A program made the position numbers and the translations under genes. A stretch of DNA of 40,953 nt from Actinomycetales bacterium (lineage in GTDB: Bacteria; Actinomycetota; Actinomycetes; Nanopelagicales; Nanopelagicaceae): the NCBI GenBank assembly GCA_018969585.1, contig JAGWYB010000010.1:1-40953 (forward strand). Direction: 5' to 3'. The notes below the pieces were generated by a model. That model was not told the DNA's origin, searched no databases, and saw nothing but the letters and a program-made list of their open reading frames with translations. Each line of letters opens with the position of its first letter. Position 1 is the stretch's first letter. Shown here piece after piece: positions 15,477 to 22,543 of this stretch.

Positions 15477-16075
15477 ATGAGTTAACTGCTATCACATTCG
15501 GACTACAAGCCTTCGTAACTCTGCTTGTTATTCTCGATCCGCCAGGCGCTGCGCCGCTCTTTCTAAGTTTGATGGGATCGCGTCCGCGTAAAGTTCAAGT
15601 TCGGATGGCTTGGTTGGCTGCCACAACATCTCTATTGATAATTAGTATCTTTGCAATCTTTGGACAGTTCATTGTTGATTACTTGGATATTTCAATTGAA
15701 GCGCTTCAAGGTGCGGGTGGTCTCTTATTACTCTTAATCTCACTTGAACTCTTAAAGGGCATCGAACAAGAAAAGAGCACAAAGACTCAGAATGTGGCGC
15801 TCGTGCCGCTGGGTACACCACTTTTGGCCGGCCCGGGCGCGATTGTCACAATCATGCTCTTCTCCTCGCGAGTTGATAGTCCGGATTGGACATTAGCTCT
15901 TGCCTTAGCCGTACTTGGAGCACATCTTGTAATTGGTTTAACGTTGATGTTTTCAACTCGCATAATTGGACTAATCAAAGAGACTGGCGTCGCACTCCTT
16001 GCAAAAATTGCTGGATTGTTAACTGCGGCGATTGCATTTGAAATGTTAATGACTGGAATTAGAGGATTGATTTGA
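15473..16075 (+). CDS. MarC-family integral membrane protein
   Basis: The 200-aa protein has six transmembrane helices and the MarC family markers FVTLLVILDPPGAAPLFLSL near the N-terminus and PLGTPLLAGPGAIVTIM in the middle. These resemble the two NPxG-like/GPG repeats of this family. MarC was named from the mar locus but is not itself a proven drug exporter. The transported substrate, if any, is unknown. It is coupled by 4-nt overlaps both upstream (ATGA with the PHP gene) and downstream (TTGA with the MpaB-like gene). Confidence 0.88.
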   Translation: MNELTAITFGLQAFVTLLVILDPPGAAPLFLSLMGSRPRKVQVRMAWLAATTSLLIISIFAIFGQFIVDYLDISIEALQGAGGLLLLLISLELLKGIEQEKSTKTQNVALVPLGTPLLAGPGAIVTIMLFSSRVDSPDWTLALALAVLGAHLVIGLTLMFSTRIIGLIKETGVALLAKIAGLLTAAIAFEMLMTGIRGLI

Positions 16076-16854
16076 TACACGACGGCTATTTTGTTCCAGA
16101 TGGAATAGTCTGGAAGATTCACTCAGATCCTTCAATGGTTGTTGGGGGAATCAGGGCGCTCTTGGAACAAGCCCTTCATCCGGAAGCAATGGCGGGAGTA
16201 GCTGCGCACTCGAATTTTCGTGAAGATGCCTGGGGAAGGCTGCAGCGAACCGGAGATTATGTAGGCACGCTGACCTTTGGAACGCGCGAAGAAGCCGATC
16301 AATTATCTCGTCGAGTCCGCATGATTCATGAAAAACTAAAGCTCGATGACCCAAAACTATTGCTTTGGGTACACATGGCAATGGTTGATGCTTTTCTAGA
16401 TACTGCAATGCGTTCCGGAATGAATCTAACGCTAGAGAACCAAAATGAGTATGTCGCGGAAATGGTGAAATTTGCTTCGTTAGTTGGCATTCCAGATTCG
16501 ATGACACCCCGCGATGTCGATTCCACTAAACGCTATTTTGATGACATATTCCCCGAACTTTCCGCAAGTGATGATGCAAAACGTGCAGCACTTTTTATTG
16601 CTTTGCCACCACTACCGCCATTGTTGCGATTCGGCACTCCGATAGCACCAATCTGGGGCGGATTAACATCGCTAGCTGCGGCATCGCTTCCTAGATGGGC
16701 AAGGCGCCTTTATGGCTGGCCAACTCTCCCCGGAGATGAAATAGCGACGGATCTAGCGCTAAAAACTGCGCGCCTAACTCTTGGCACCTTACCTAAATCT
16801 TTTCGGGAGAGTCCACAACTCAAGGCTGCTCGCGCCCGCATGAAAGCCTCATGA
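16072..16854 (+). CDS. MpaB-like oxygenase (DUF2236)
   Basis: The 260-aa product matches the DUF2236/latex-clearing/MpaB family. It has VWKIHSDPSMVVGGIRALLE followed by LHPEAMAGVAAHSNFREDAW, then TGDYVGTLTFGTREEA, and a WVHMAMVDAFLDTAM segment. These are the usual heme-b-binding helices in characterised members such as rubber oxygenase Lcp. Mycobacterial MpaB/MymA-type homologues are oxygenases of unclear substrate. The start is a TTG overlapping the marC stop by 4 nt. No alternative ATG exists before the conserved region. Its stop overlaps the ParA-like ATG (ATGA, 16851-16854). Confidence 0.82.
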   Translation: MIHDGYFVPDGIVWKIHSDPSMVVGGIRALLEQALHPEAMAGVAAHSNFREDAWGRLQRTGDYVGTLTFGTREEADQLSRRVRMIHEKLKLDDPKLLLWVHMAMVDAFLDTAMRSGMNLTLENQNEYVAEMVKFASLVGIPDSMTPRDVDSTKRYFDDIFPELSASDDAKRAALFIALPPLPPLLRFGTPIAPIWGGLTSLAAASLPRWARRLYGWPTLPGDEIATDLALKTARLTLGTLPKSFRESPQLKAARARMKAS

Positions 16855-17537
16855 AAATTATATTGATCGCAAATCTTGCCGGAGGCGTTGGAAAGACTAC
16901 GCTGGCTCATTCAATTGCAACTGCGGCTAGCGAATACGGAAAGAAAACACTAGCGATAGATGCCGATCCTGATGCGTCGCTTACCTTTCTTGCAGGTATT
17001 GAGAATCCCCGATTGACTCTTGCGGAAGTTGCAAATGAGCCTGGAAAAAATGAAGCCGCTATTGTAAAAACAATTGATAGATTCTCACTAATTCCTAGCG
17101 CAAGTCGCCTAATTGAATTAGAAAGAATTAGCGATAAATTTAAAGAAGCAATCTCAGGCTATGAATTGGTAATTATTGATTCACCGAGCGGACCAAACCG
17201 AATACTTCCCCAACTTCTTAGTATTGCTGATCGAGTTCTTGCTCCGGTGGATGGATCGATGTTATCAATCAGGGGAGCCTTACATATTCGGCGATTCCTA
17301 GGATCTGAGAATAAGTTAAAGTTTGACCTAATCACGAATAAGAAAGTTAACGATTTAGGCCTTAATCAAATAAAGAGCGATTTAGAATTTGTTGAAACAG
17401 AGATTAGGTTTGATGAAAAGGTACACCTCGCACAATTTGCAAACCACTCGGTCTTGACCGCTTACCCGGATAGTGATTTTGCCTCAGATGTAAGGGAGCT
17501 TACTTACTCTTTACTCGAAGATTTTTCCCTTATTTAA
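16851..17537 (+). CDS. ParA/MinD-superfamily ATPase with variant P-loop
   Basis: The 228-aa protein starts MKIILIANLAGGVGKTT. The Walker A lysine K15 is present, but the ParA/MinD signature lysine (KGGVGKT) is replaced by Ala10. The switch I region reads AIDADPDASLTFLAG and the Walker B LVIIDSPSG. The family includes chromosome/plasmid ParA, MinD and orphan regulators. No ParB or centromere-like repeats are nearby, so a partition role is not supported. Without the signature lysine, dimer-dependent ATP hydrolysis may be altered, although such variants are known in ParA relatives. It ends a chain of genes linked by 4-nt overlaps and itself overlaps convergent DUF3107 by 4 bp. Confidence 0.83.
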   Translation: MKIILIANLAGGVGKTTLAHSIATAASEYGKKTLAIDADPDASLTFLAGIENPRLTLAEVANEPGKNEAAIVKTIDRFSLIPSASRLIELERISDKFKEAISGYELVIIDSPSGPNRILPQLLSIADRVLAPVDGSMLSIRGALHIRRFLGSENKLKFDLITNKKVNDLGLNQIKSDLEFVETEIRFDEKVHLAQFANHSVLTAYPDSDFASDVRELTYSLLEDFSLI

Positions 17538-17797
17538 AGGCCAGCGAATCCGACTCTACGCTCTGCGCTTTCACCAATCTCAACGGAACTGATTTTTGAT
17601 GATGGAATTATGAATTGGCGACCTCGGATATCGGTCAGAACTAGCGGCTCTCCTTGGCTTATCGCTGCTTTAACCGTAGCCAATACTTCTTCGCGGTCGG
17701 CTGAAAGTTCAACCGTAATTTCGCGTACCTGATCGCTTACTGAAATTCGAACTTCACTTTTCGCCGAATCCGACTTACTGCTCTTTTTTGTAGTCAT
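17534..17797 (-). CDS. DUF3107 family protein
   Basis: The 87-aa product has a low-complexity Ser/Lys start (MTTKKSSKSDSAKSE), then the conserved VRISVSDQVREITVEL segment and VKAAISQGEPLVLTDIRGRQ leading to IIPSSKISSVEIGE and GFAGL at the C-terminus. This matches the small actinobacterial DUF3107 family (TB9.4/Rv3208A in M. tuberculosis, from memory). In mycobacteria it is also paired with a TetR regulator gene, exactly as here. Function is unknown. The ATG at 17795-17797 has TAAGGT 6 nt upstream on the same strand, so it can be transcribed separately from the TetR gene 18 bp upstream. Confidence 0.9.
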   Translation of the reverse strand: MTTKKSSKSDSAKSEVRISVSDQVREITVELSADREEVLATVKAAISQGEPLVLTDIRGRQFIIPSSKISSVEIGESAERRVGFAGL

Positions 17798-17803
17798 ACC
17801 GAT

Positions 17804-17809
17804 ACCTTA
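17804..17809 (-). promoter_or_regulatory. -10 element, leaderless start of DUF3107 gene
   Basis: Reverse-strand TAAGGT followed by a 6-nt spacer and the ATG at 17795-17797. Confidence 0.55.
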
Positions 17810-17815
17810 CTTGAC

Positions 17816-18436
17816 TCACTTATTAAGTGGGAAACCAGATATGCCGCGCCACATCAAGCTCGTAACCAATGCACTGGCTTGCGATCGATCTATCTTTCCG
17901 CCCTTTTCGAGCCAATGGCGCGCCGAAATTTGGGCGCAACCGATAAGTCCAATTGCAAGAATCATCGCTTCATCTTTAGGTAAACCGGTATCCACCGAAA
18001 TAACCGCGCTGACTGCAACAGCACAGTCGTAAGTCATTCGCTCTAACCGCTCTCTAACTTGCGGCTCTACGCTCATATCGCTCTCAAAAAGTAAGCGGAA
18101 GGCCTCACCTTCACCTTCAATGAAACCAAAATATGCATCAATGGTCGCCTTGACTCGATTTTTGTTTTCTCTAGTTGACGCGATTGCTTTTTGAATACTA
18201 AATACCAGCGAGTCAATGTGAAGATCTAAAACGGCAAGATACAAATCAAGCTTGGAAGGAAAATGTTGATAAAGAACTGGCTTACTTACATTAGCTCGCT
18301 CTGCGATCTCATCCATTGAAGCTGCGTGATAACCCGAAGCTGTGAAACTCTCTAAAGCGGCGCTGAGAAGTTGTGCACGGCGCTCATCCCGCGGAAGTCT
18401 TGAGCGACTCTCGTTTTTGACGTCGGTGGTGCTCAT
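17816..18436 (-). CDS. TetR-family transcriptional regulator
   Basis: The 206-aa product has a classic TetR DNA-binding domain: RRAQLLSAALESFTASGYHA, then MDEIAERANVSKPVLYQHFPSKLDLYLAVL. A C-terminal ligand/dimerisation domain contains TIDAYFGFIEGEGEAFRLLFES. The pattern resembles the Rv3208 TetR group. The ATG at 18434-18436 is chosen over upstream GTG (18439) and ATG (18445) codons because TAATAT lies 7 nt before it. Its -10 sits inside a GGGG/CCCC imperfect palindrome that could be its own operator. It diverges from mshB across 62 bp and precedes DUF3107 on the same strand. Confidence 0.88.
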   Translation of the reverse strand: MSTTDVKNESRSRLPRDERRAQLLSAALESFTASGYHAASMDEIAERANVSKPVLYQHFPSKLDLYLAVLDLHIDSLVFSIQKAIASTRENKNRVKATIDAYFGFIEGEGEAFRLLFESDMSVEPQVRERLERMTYDCAVAVSAVISVDTGLPKDEAMILAIGLIGCAQISARHWLEKGGKIDRSQASALVTSLMWRGISGFPLNK

Positions 18437-18439
18437 CAC

Positions 18440-18453
18440 CCCCATATTAGGGG
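18440..18453. promoter_or_regulatory. Imperfect palindrome over the TetR -10 element (possible operator)
   Basis: A 14-bp element has CCCC and GGGG arms flanking ATATTA. Read on the reverse strand, the centre is the TAATAT -10 of the TetR gene (18444-18449). Placement over its own promoter suggests autoregulation, but the inner bases are not perfectly symmetric. Confidence 0.35.
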
Positions 18454-18483
18454 CTGGCTCGTCAATAGACTAGTTACAAAAGG

Positions 18484-18489
18484 TACGCT
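18484..18489 (+). promoter_or_regulatory. -10 element of mshB
   Basis: TACGCT, 9 nt before the ATG at 18499, in the TetR/mshB divergent region. Confidence 0.4.
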
Positions 18490-18498
18490 TAACCTCAA

Positions 18499-19377
18499 AT
18501 GATTGATAAGAAACAGCGCATGCTCTTAGTACACGCACATCCAGACGACGAAACCATTAACAACGGCGTCACCATGGCTTATTACGCAGCAAAAGGCGTT
18601 CACGTAACTCTAGTTACTTGTACTCGCGGAGAAGAAGGTGAAATTCTCGTTCCCGAACTTGTTCACCTTGCGAGTGATAAAGAAGATAAATTAGGTGAAC
18701 ATAGAATTGGCGAACTCGCGGCTGCCATGCGTGAATTAGGAATAACCGACCATAGATTTCTCGGCGATGAGAAATCAAAGTGGCGCGATAGCGGCATGAT
18801 GGGAACGCCACAGAATTCTCGACCTGATGTCTTCTGGAATGCTGATTTAGATTTAGTTGCTGGACATCTTTTAAAAGTAATTCTTGAAATCAAGCCCCAC
18901 GTATTAATAACGTATGACGAAAATGGCGGATATGGCCACCCAGATCATATAAAGGCCCACCAGACCGCAATGCGTGCTGCTGAGATGGCGCGAGACTCGG
19001 GGTGGGTGATACCGAAAATTTATTGGAACACGATCCCAATCTCAGTAATCGAGGAAGGTATCGAGGCGCTAGCTGGCACCGGCTCTGATTTCTTTGGAGT
19101 AGAAAAAGCTGAAGATTTTCCATTCGCCGCTCAAGACGAATTAGTTACCACAGTAATAACTGCCGAAGATTATGTTCCAATGAAGATGGCGGCGATGAAA
19201 GCTCATCCCACTCAGATATCGGTCTCTGGACCATTCTTTGCGCTCTCAGACAATTTAGGCTTCAAAGTTTGGGGAAGAGAGTTCTATCGACTAGTACATG
19301 GCACGGCAACAGCCCCCTTTGATGAGAATGGACGCGAAATCGATCTATTCGCTGGCATAACAAGCGATGCTTCGTAA
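18499..19377 (+). CDS. mshB: N-acetyl-1-D-myo-inositol-2-amino-2-deoxy-glucopyranoside deacetylase
   Basis: MshB is a zinc deacetylase in mycothiol synthesis and yields GlcN-Ins, which MshC then joins to cysteine. The 292-aa protein shows the PIG-L/LmbE fold with the zinc motif HAHPDDE (12-18, ligands His13 and Asp16), TCTRGEEGEILVPELVHL, and the third ligand in YGHPDHIKAH. Length and the GEEGE...ELVHL region fit MshB better than the amidase Mca. The next gene, a small membrane protein, overlaps it by 11 bp, a pairing I recall from mycobacteria (Rv1170-Rv1171). The gene implies that the organism makes mycothiol. MshA, MshC and MshD are not in the window. Confidence 0.9.
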   Translation: MIDKKQRMLLVHAHPDDETINNGVTMAYYAAKGVHVTLVTCTRGEEGEILVPELVHLASDKEDKLGEHRIGELAAAMRELGITDHRFLGDEKSKWRDSGMMGTPQNSRPDVFWNADLDLVAGHLLKVILEIKPHVLITYDENGGYGHPDHIKAHQTAMRAAEMARDSGWVIPKIYWNTIPISVIEEGIEALAGTGSDFFGVEKAEDFPFAAQDELVTTVITAEDYVPMKMAAMKAHPTQISVSGPFFALSDNLGFKVWGREFYRLVHGTATAPFDENGREIDLFAGITSDAS

Positions 19378-19690
19378 CTTAATTAGTTTGCTCTTTGGAG
19401 CCGCAATCGGAATCTCCGGTGTCTTTCTGCATAATGCTTATCGCCCGGTGGGATTGATAGTTTCAGGTATTGCTCTAATTTTTGCGACTTACTTGCTTAA
19501 AGAGATGTATCGAACTCGCTCCAGTTTTCTTTTGTTTGCACTGGGTTGGCTCTTTATTGTCATAAGAGGAGCAAGTACAGGTAACGGTGGCGAGCTTTTA
19601 GTTGAAGGAAATAGCTACGGAACATTTTTATTACTCGGTGGAATTATCTGGCTTTTGATTGCTTTTGCTCGTTCACTAAAAATCGACTAA
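19367..19690 (+). CDS. Small four-helix membrane protein downstream of mshB
   Basis: The 107-aa product is almost entirely hydrophobic with about four transmembrane helices: LISLLFGAAIGISGVFLHNA, PVGLIVSGIALIFATYLL, FLLFALGWLFIVIRGAS and GTFLLLGGIIWLLIAFARS. It resembles the DUF-type membrane protein encoded next to mshB in other Actinobacteria, whose function is unknown. Its ATG lies inside the end of mshB (11-bp overlap), so translation is probably coupled. Its 3' end overlaps the convergent cysS gene by 15 bp. Confidence 0.8.
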   Translation: MLRNLISLLFGAAIGISGVFLHNAYRPVGLIVSGIALIFATYLLKEMYRTRSSFLLFALGWLFIVIRGASTGNGGELLVEGNSYGTFLLLGGIIWLLIAFARSLKID

Positions 19691-21085
19691 CCAGCTCCAT
19701 TCTTGGCCGTTAGCGGTGTCTTGTACAAGAACTCCGAATTTTTCTAACTGATCTCTTAATGAATCGCTTAAAGCAAAATCCTTGGCAGCGCGGGCTGCGA
19801 TACGAGCTTCAAGCAATTTTGACGCTGCATCTGGAAGCGGTCGTGCCGGCCGGCTCGATAAAAGATCTAATCCCAACAAAGGCTCGAGTATTTCAAAGAT
19901 AGCCCTTCTTTCACCAGCTCCAATTTCCAACCTTTCCAGGGCCCTAAGTTTTAACATGGCCTTGGGAGTATCAAGATCATTACAGAAATCACCCACAATA
20001 GAGTCAATAAATTCGGATACTTTTTCAGTCAAAATCGGTTCCGTTGTTAAAGTGGTTTTATAAGACTTTCTTAGTCGGGCAAGAAAGCTATGGGCGGCCT
20101 TTAATGAATCCCAAGATAGATCCATCTGACTGCGATAACGATTCTCCATAAAGCAGAAGCGCAGGGCTAACGAATCTATACCGCGCTCAATCAAATCTCT
20201 TATCAAAACAACGTTTCCAGAACTTTTCGACATCTTTCGACCTTCGAATAAAAGATGTTCGCCGTGCAACCAGAGTGAGACCGCTTCACCACCAACCATT
20301 GGATTTGACTGTGCTCTCTCATTTTCATGATGCGGAAATCTCAAATCTATTCCACCAATATGCAAATCAACATGATTATTCAAGTACTTCAATGACATCG
20401 CAGAACATTCAATATGCCATCCAGGAAAACCAGCGCCCCATGGCGTCTGCCAGATCATCTCTTTTCTATTTCCTGCTGCTTTCCAGAGCGCCCAATCTGC
20501 GTGAAATTTTTTCGCGCCCACTTCTTCGTATTCATATCGATGACCAGGCTTTAGCGCTTCCAGTTTATTGCCGCTTAAACCTCCATAGTCCACAGCTTTC
20601 TCTGCATCAAAGTAAATTGAACCATCGCTTCCTTGATAAGCCACTCCAATTTCTAGCAACTTCGTTATAAAGTCAATCATCAGCTCGATGCATTCGCTAG
20701 CGCGCGGATACGCGCGCGCTTTAGTTATCTCAAGTGCTGCACAATCATTGTGAAATCTTCTCTCGTAATCGCGGGCAATTTCAAAAGGATCACGTTTCTC
20801 GCTCTTTGATTGAGCAATCATTTTGTCCTCTTCAAAATCCTCGCTCATATGACCAACATCCGTAATGTTTTGCACAAGATCCACTTCAAATCCATTGAAT
20901 TTCAAAGTTCGTGTAACAAGATCGGAAAGAAGAAAAGTTCTAAGGTTGCCAACATGAGCATCGCGATAAACCGTTGGGCCGCAGCAATAAATTCGAACCT
21001 GCTTGCCATCGCTAACCTTGACTGGCTGGATTTGGCGAGTCAGAGTGTCGTAGAGGTGAAGCTCTTTGCCCCCAGCGCGCTCCAT
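19676..21085 (-). CDS. cysS: Cysteine--tRNA ligase
   Basis: This class I synthetase charges tRNA-Cys. The 469-aa product has YCCGPTVYRDAHVGNLRTF, with the zinc-binding Cys and the HIGH-type motif HVGN, then NITDVGHMSEDFEEDKM. The WHIECSAMS zinc ligand, FPHHENERAQS and the KMSKS motif (GRKMSKSSGNV) follow. The C-terminal domain (about 330-469) contains FCNDLDTPKAM and RAAKDFALSDSLRDQLEKFG. MshC, the mycothiol ligase paralogue, is shorter (about 410 aa) and starts its active site with CGITPY, so CysS is the better call despite mshB nearby. The ATG at 21083-21085 has TAATCT 6 nt upstream. The 3' end overlaps the convergent membrane-protein gene. Confidence 0.88.
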   Translation of the reverse strand: MERAGGKELHLYDTLTRQIQPVKVSDGKQVRIYCCGPTVYRDAHVGNLRTFLLSDLVTRTLKFNGFEVDLVQNITDVGHMSEDFEEDKMIAQSKSEKRDPFEIARDYERRFHNDCAALEITKARAYPRASECIELMIDFITKLLEIGVAYQGSDGSIYFDAEKAVDYGGLSGNKLEALKPGHRYEYEEVGAKKFHADWALWKAAGNRKEMIWQTPWGAGFPGWHIECSAMSLKYLNNHVDLHIGGIDLRFPHHENERAQSNPMVGGEAVSLWLHGEHLLFEGRKMSKSSGNVVLIRDLIERGIDSLALRFCFMENRYRSQMDLSWDSLKAAHSFLARLRKSYKTTLTTEPILTEKVSEFIDSIVGDFCNDLDTPKAMLKLRALERLEIGAGERRAIFEILEPLLGLDLLSSRPARPLPDAASKLLEARIAARAAKDFALSDSLRDQLEKFGVLVQDTANGQEWSWLVDF

Positions 21086-21091
21086 ATGCGT

Positions 21092-21097
21092 AGATTA
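21092..21097 (-). promoter_or_regulatory. -10 element, leaderless start of cysS
   Basis: Reverse-strand TAATCT followed by a 6-nt spacer and the ATG at 21083-21085. Confidence 0.55.
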
Positions 21098-21135
21098 TGT
21101 ACGATAGAGGCACCTGTCCTCGTTAGGAGTCGTTC

Positions 21136-21456
21136 GTGACCTATGTGATTGCACTTCCTTGTATCGATGTGAAAGACAAGTCTTGCATCGAGGAATGTCC
21201 CGTCGATTGCATATACGAGGGTGAGCGAATGCTCTACATCCAGCCTGATGAGTGCGTCGATTGTGGAGCCTGTGAACCAGTTTGTCCGGTTGAGGCGATT
21301 TACTACGAGGATGATGTCCCATCTCAATGGTCTGAGTACAAAGAAGTTAACTCTGAATTTTTCAATGAGTTAGGTTCTCCGGGCGGTGCGAGCAAAGTTG
21401 GGCCCACCGGGAAGGATCATCCAAAACTGCTTCAGATCGAGAAGAAGCCGGAGTAG
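21136..21456 (+). CDS. fdxA: Seven-iron ferredoxin
   Basis: The 106-aa protein is a typical actinobacterial 3Fe-4S/4Fe-4S ferredoxin. Cys9, Cys17, Cys21 and Cys25 (LPCIDVKDKSCIEECPVDC) and Cys40, Cys43, Cys46 and Cys50 (DECVDCGACEPVC) give the cluster pattern. The tail (SEFFNELGSPGGASKVG) is the conserved C-terminal extension. It transfers single electrons to partners such as P450s or redox enzymes. The GTG start is preceded by AGGAG with a 7-nt spacer, so this gene is SD-led rather than leaderless. It is followed by dapC after 13 nt, an order also seen in mycobacteria (Rv1177-Rv1178, from memory). Confidence 0.94.
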   Translation: MTYVIALPCIDVKDKSCIEECPVDCIYEGERMLYIQPDECVDCGACEPVCPVEAIYYEDDVPSQWSEYKEVNSEFFNELGSPGGASKVGPTGKDHPKLLQIEKKPE

Positions 21457-21469
21457 GACGAGAGTAAAT

Positions 21470-22543
21470 CTGTCTAACTCATTTAAGCTTCCAGATTTCC
21501 CTTGGGACACCCTCGCGCCCTTCGGTGTTCGAGCGCGTGAATACAAATCTGGCGCAATTGATCTCTCTCAAGGAACTCCGGTAGACCCAACACCAGATTT
21601 CATTCAACGAGAGTTACAAAATCATTCGAATTCTCCGGGATATCCCGTGACGGCTGGAACTAACGAACTTAGAAACGCAATTGAAAATTACACTCGGAAT
21701 CGATTAGGCGCATCCGGAAAGTTCGACGTGTTGCCAACAATTGGCTCCAAAGAGATGGTGGCGCTTTTCCCTACTCTCATTGGAGCAAAACGGATCTTGA
21801 TTCCTAAAGTTGCTTATCCGACATATCTTGTAAGCGGAATTTTCGGTGGAGCCGAGGTAAAAGAAGTTGATTTAGACCCAAGTAGTTGGCCTACAGGTGT
21901 AGATCTTGTTTGGATAAATAATCCTTCAAATCCGACCGGAAGAGTCCATACTCCAGCTGAGCTAGATGCGGTTATAAATTGGTCGAGAGCAAACCGAGTC
22001 GTAATCGCAAGCGATGAGTGCTACCTACCATTTCCTGATGGTGATCAATCTGAATCAATCTTAAAGCGAGCAGCTGGAGATAATTCGAGAATACTTGCCC
22101 TGCATTCCCTATCCAAGAGATCAAATTTGGCAGGTTATCGCGCTGCCTTCATTGCTGGTGATTCAGAATTGATTCGAAAACTTCTCGAAATCCGAAAGCA
22201 TCTAGGAATGATGTTGCCATTACCGATTCAGCGAGCAATGACGGTAGCGCTTCAAGATGAAATACATGTTGAAAAACAGGCAGATATCTACAGAAATCGC
22301 CGTCGAATTCTCGTTCCTGCTTTAACAAAACTCGGCTTTCGAATTGAACATTCGCAAGCCGGCCTTTATATCTGGTGCACTCGAAATGAGAGCGATTGGG
22401 AGACAGTAGCTTGGTTCGCAGACCTCGGAATACTCGTAACCCCAGGCAGTTTTTATGGAAGCGCAGGTTCCAAGTTTGTTCGAATTGCATTAACGGCTAC
22501 CGATACCCAAATCACTGAAGTTGCTCAAAGGATAGGCGCTTGA
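21470..22543 (+). CDS. dapC: Succinyldiaminopimelate transaminase
   Basis: DapC transfers an amino group from glutamate to N-succinyl-2-amino-6-ketopimelate, the step after DapD. It is a PLP fold-type I aminotransferase with FPWDTLAPFG at the N-terminus, NNPSNPTGR, SDECYLPF, the PLP-lysine segment SLSKRSNLAGYR and a C-terminal RIALTAT. The family N-terminus is about ten residues before FPWDTL. No ATG, GTG or TTG occurs there. The nearest candidate is CTG at 21470, with GAGAG just upstream. In-frame GTG 21386 and TTG 21398 lie 60-70 bp inside ferredoxin and would add foreign-looking Arg/Ser-rich sequence. The start is therefore uncertain. The stop overlaps the TTG of the next gene by 4 nt. Confidence 0.87.
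   Translation: MSNSFKLPDFPWDTLAPFGVRAREYKSGAIDLSQGTPVDPTPDFIQRELQNHSNSPGYPVTAGTNELRNAIENYTRNRLGASGKFDVLPTIGSKEMVALFPTLIGAKRILIPKVAYPTYLVSGIFGGAEVKEVDLDPSSWPTGVDLVWINNPSNPTGRVHTPAELDAVINWSRANRVVIASDECYLPFPDGDQSESILKRAAGDNSRILALHSLSKRSNLAGYRAAFIAGDSELIRKLLEIRKHLGMMLPLPIQRAMTVALQDEIHVEKQADIYRNRRRILVPALTKLGFRIEHSQAGLYIWCTRNESDWETVAWFADLGILVTPGSFYGSAGSKFVRIALTATDTQITEVAQRIGA

Noticed and set aside
16851-17537. Chromosome partition parA with origin nearby
   Set aside because: No parB, parS-like repeats, dnaA boxes, gidB or rnpA are present, and the P-loop signature lysine is missing.
19676-21085. MshC (cysteine:GlcN-Ins ligase), suggested by nearby mshB
   Set aside because: Length (469 aa), the CGPTVY motif and a full C-terminal domain fit CysS. 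MshC is about 410 aa with CGITPY.
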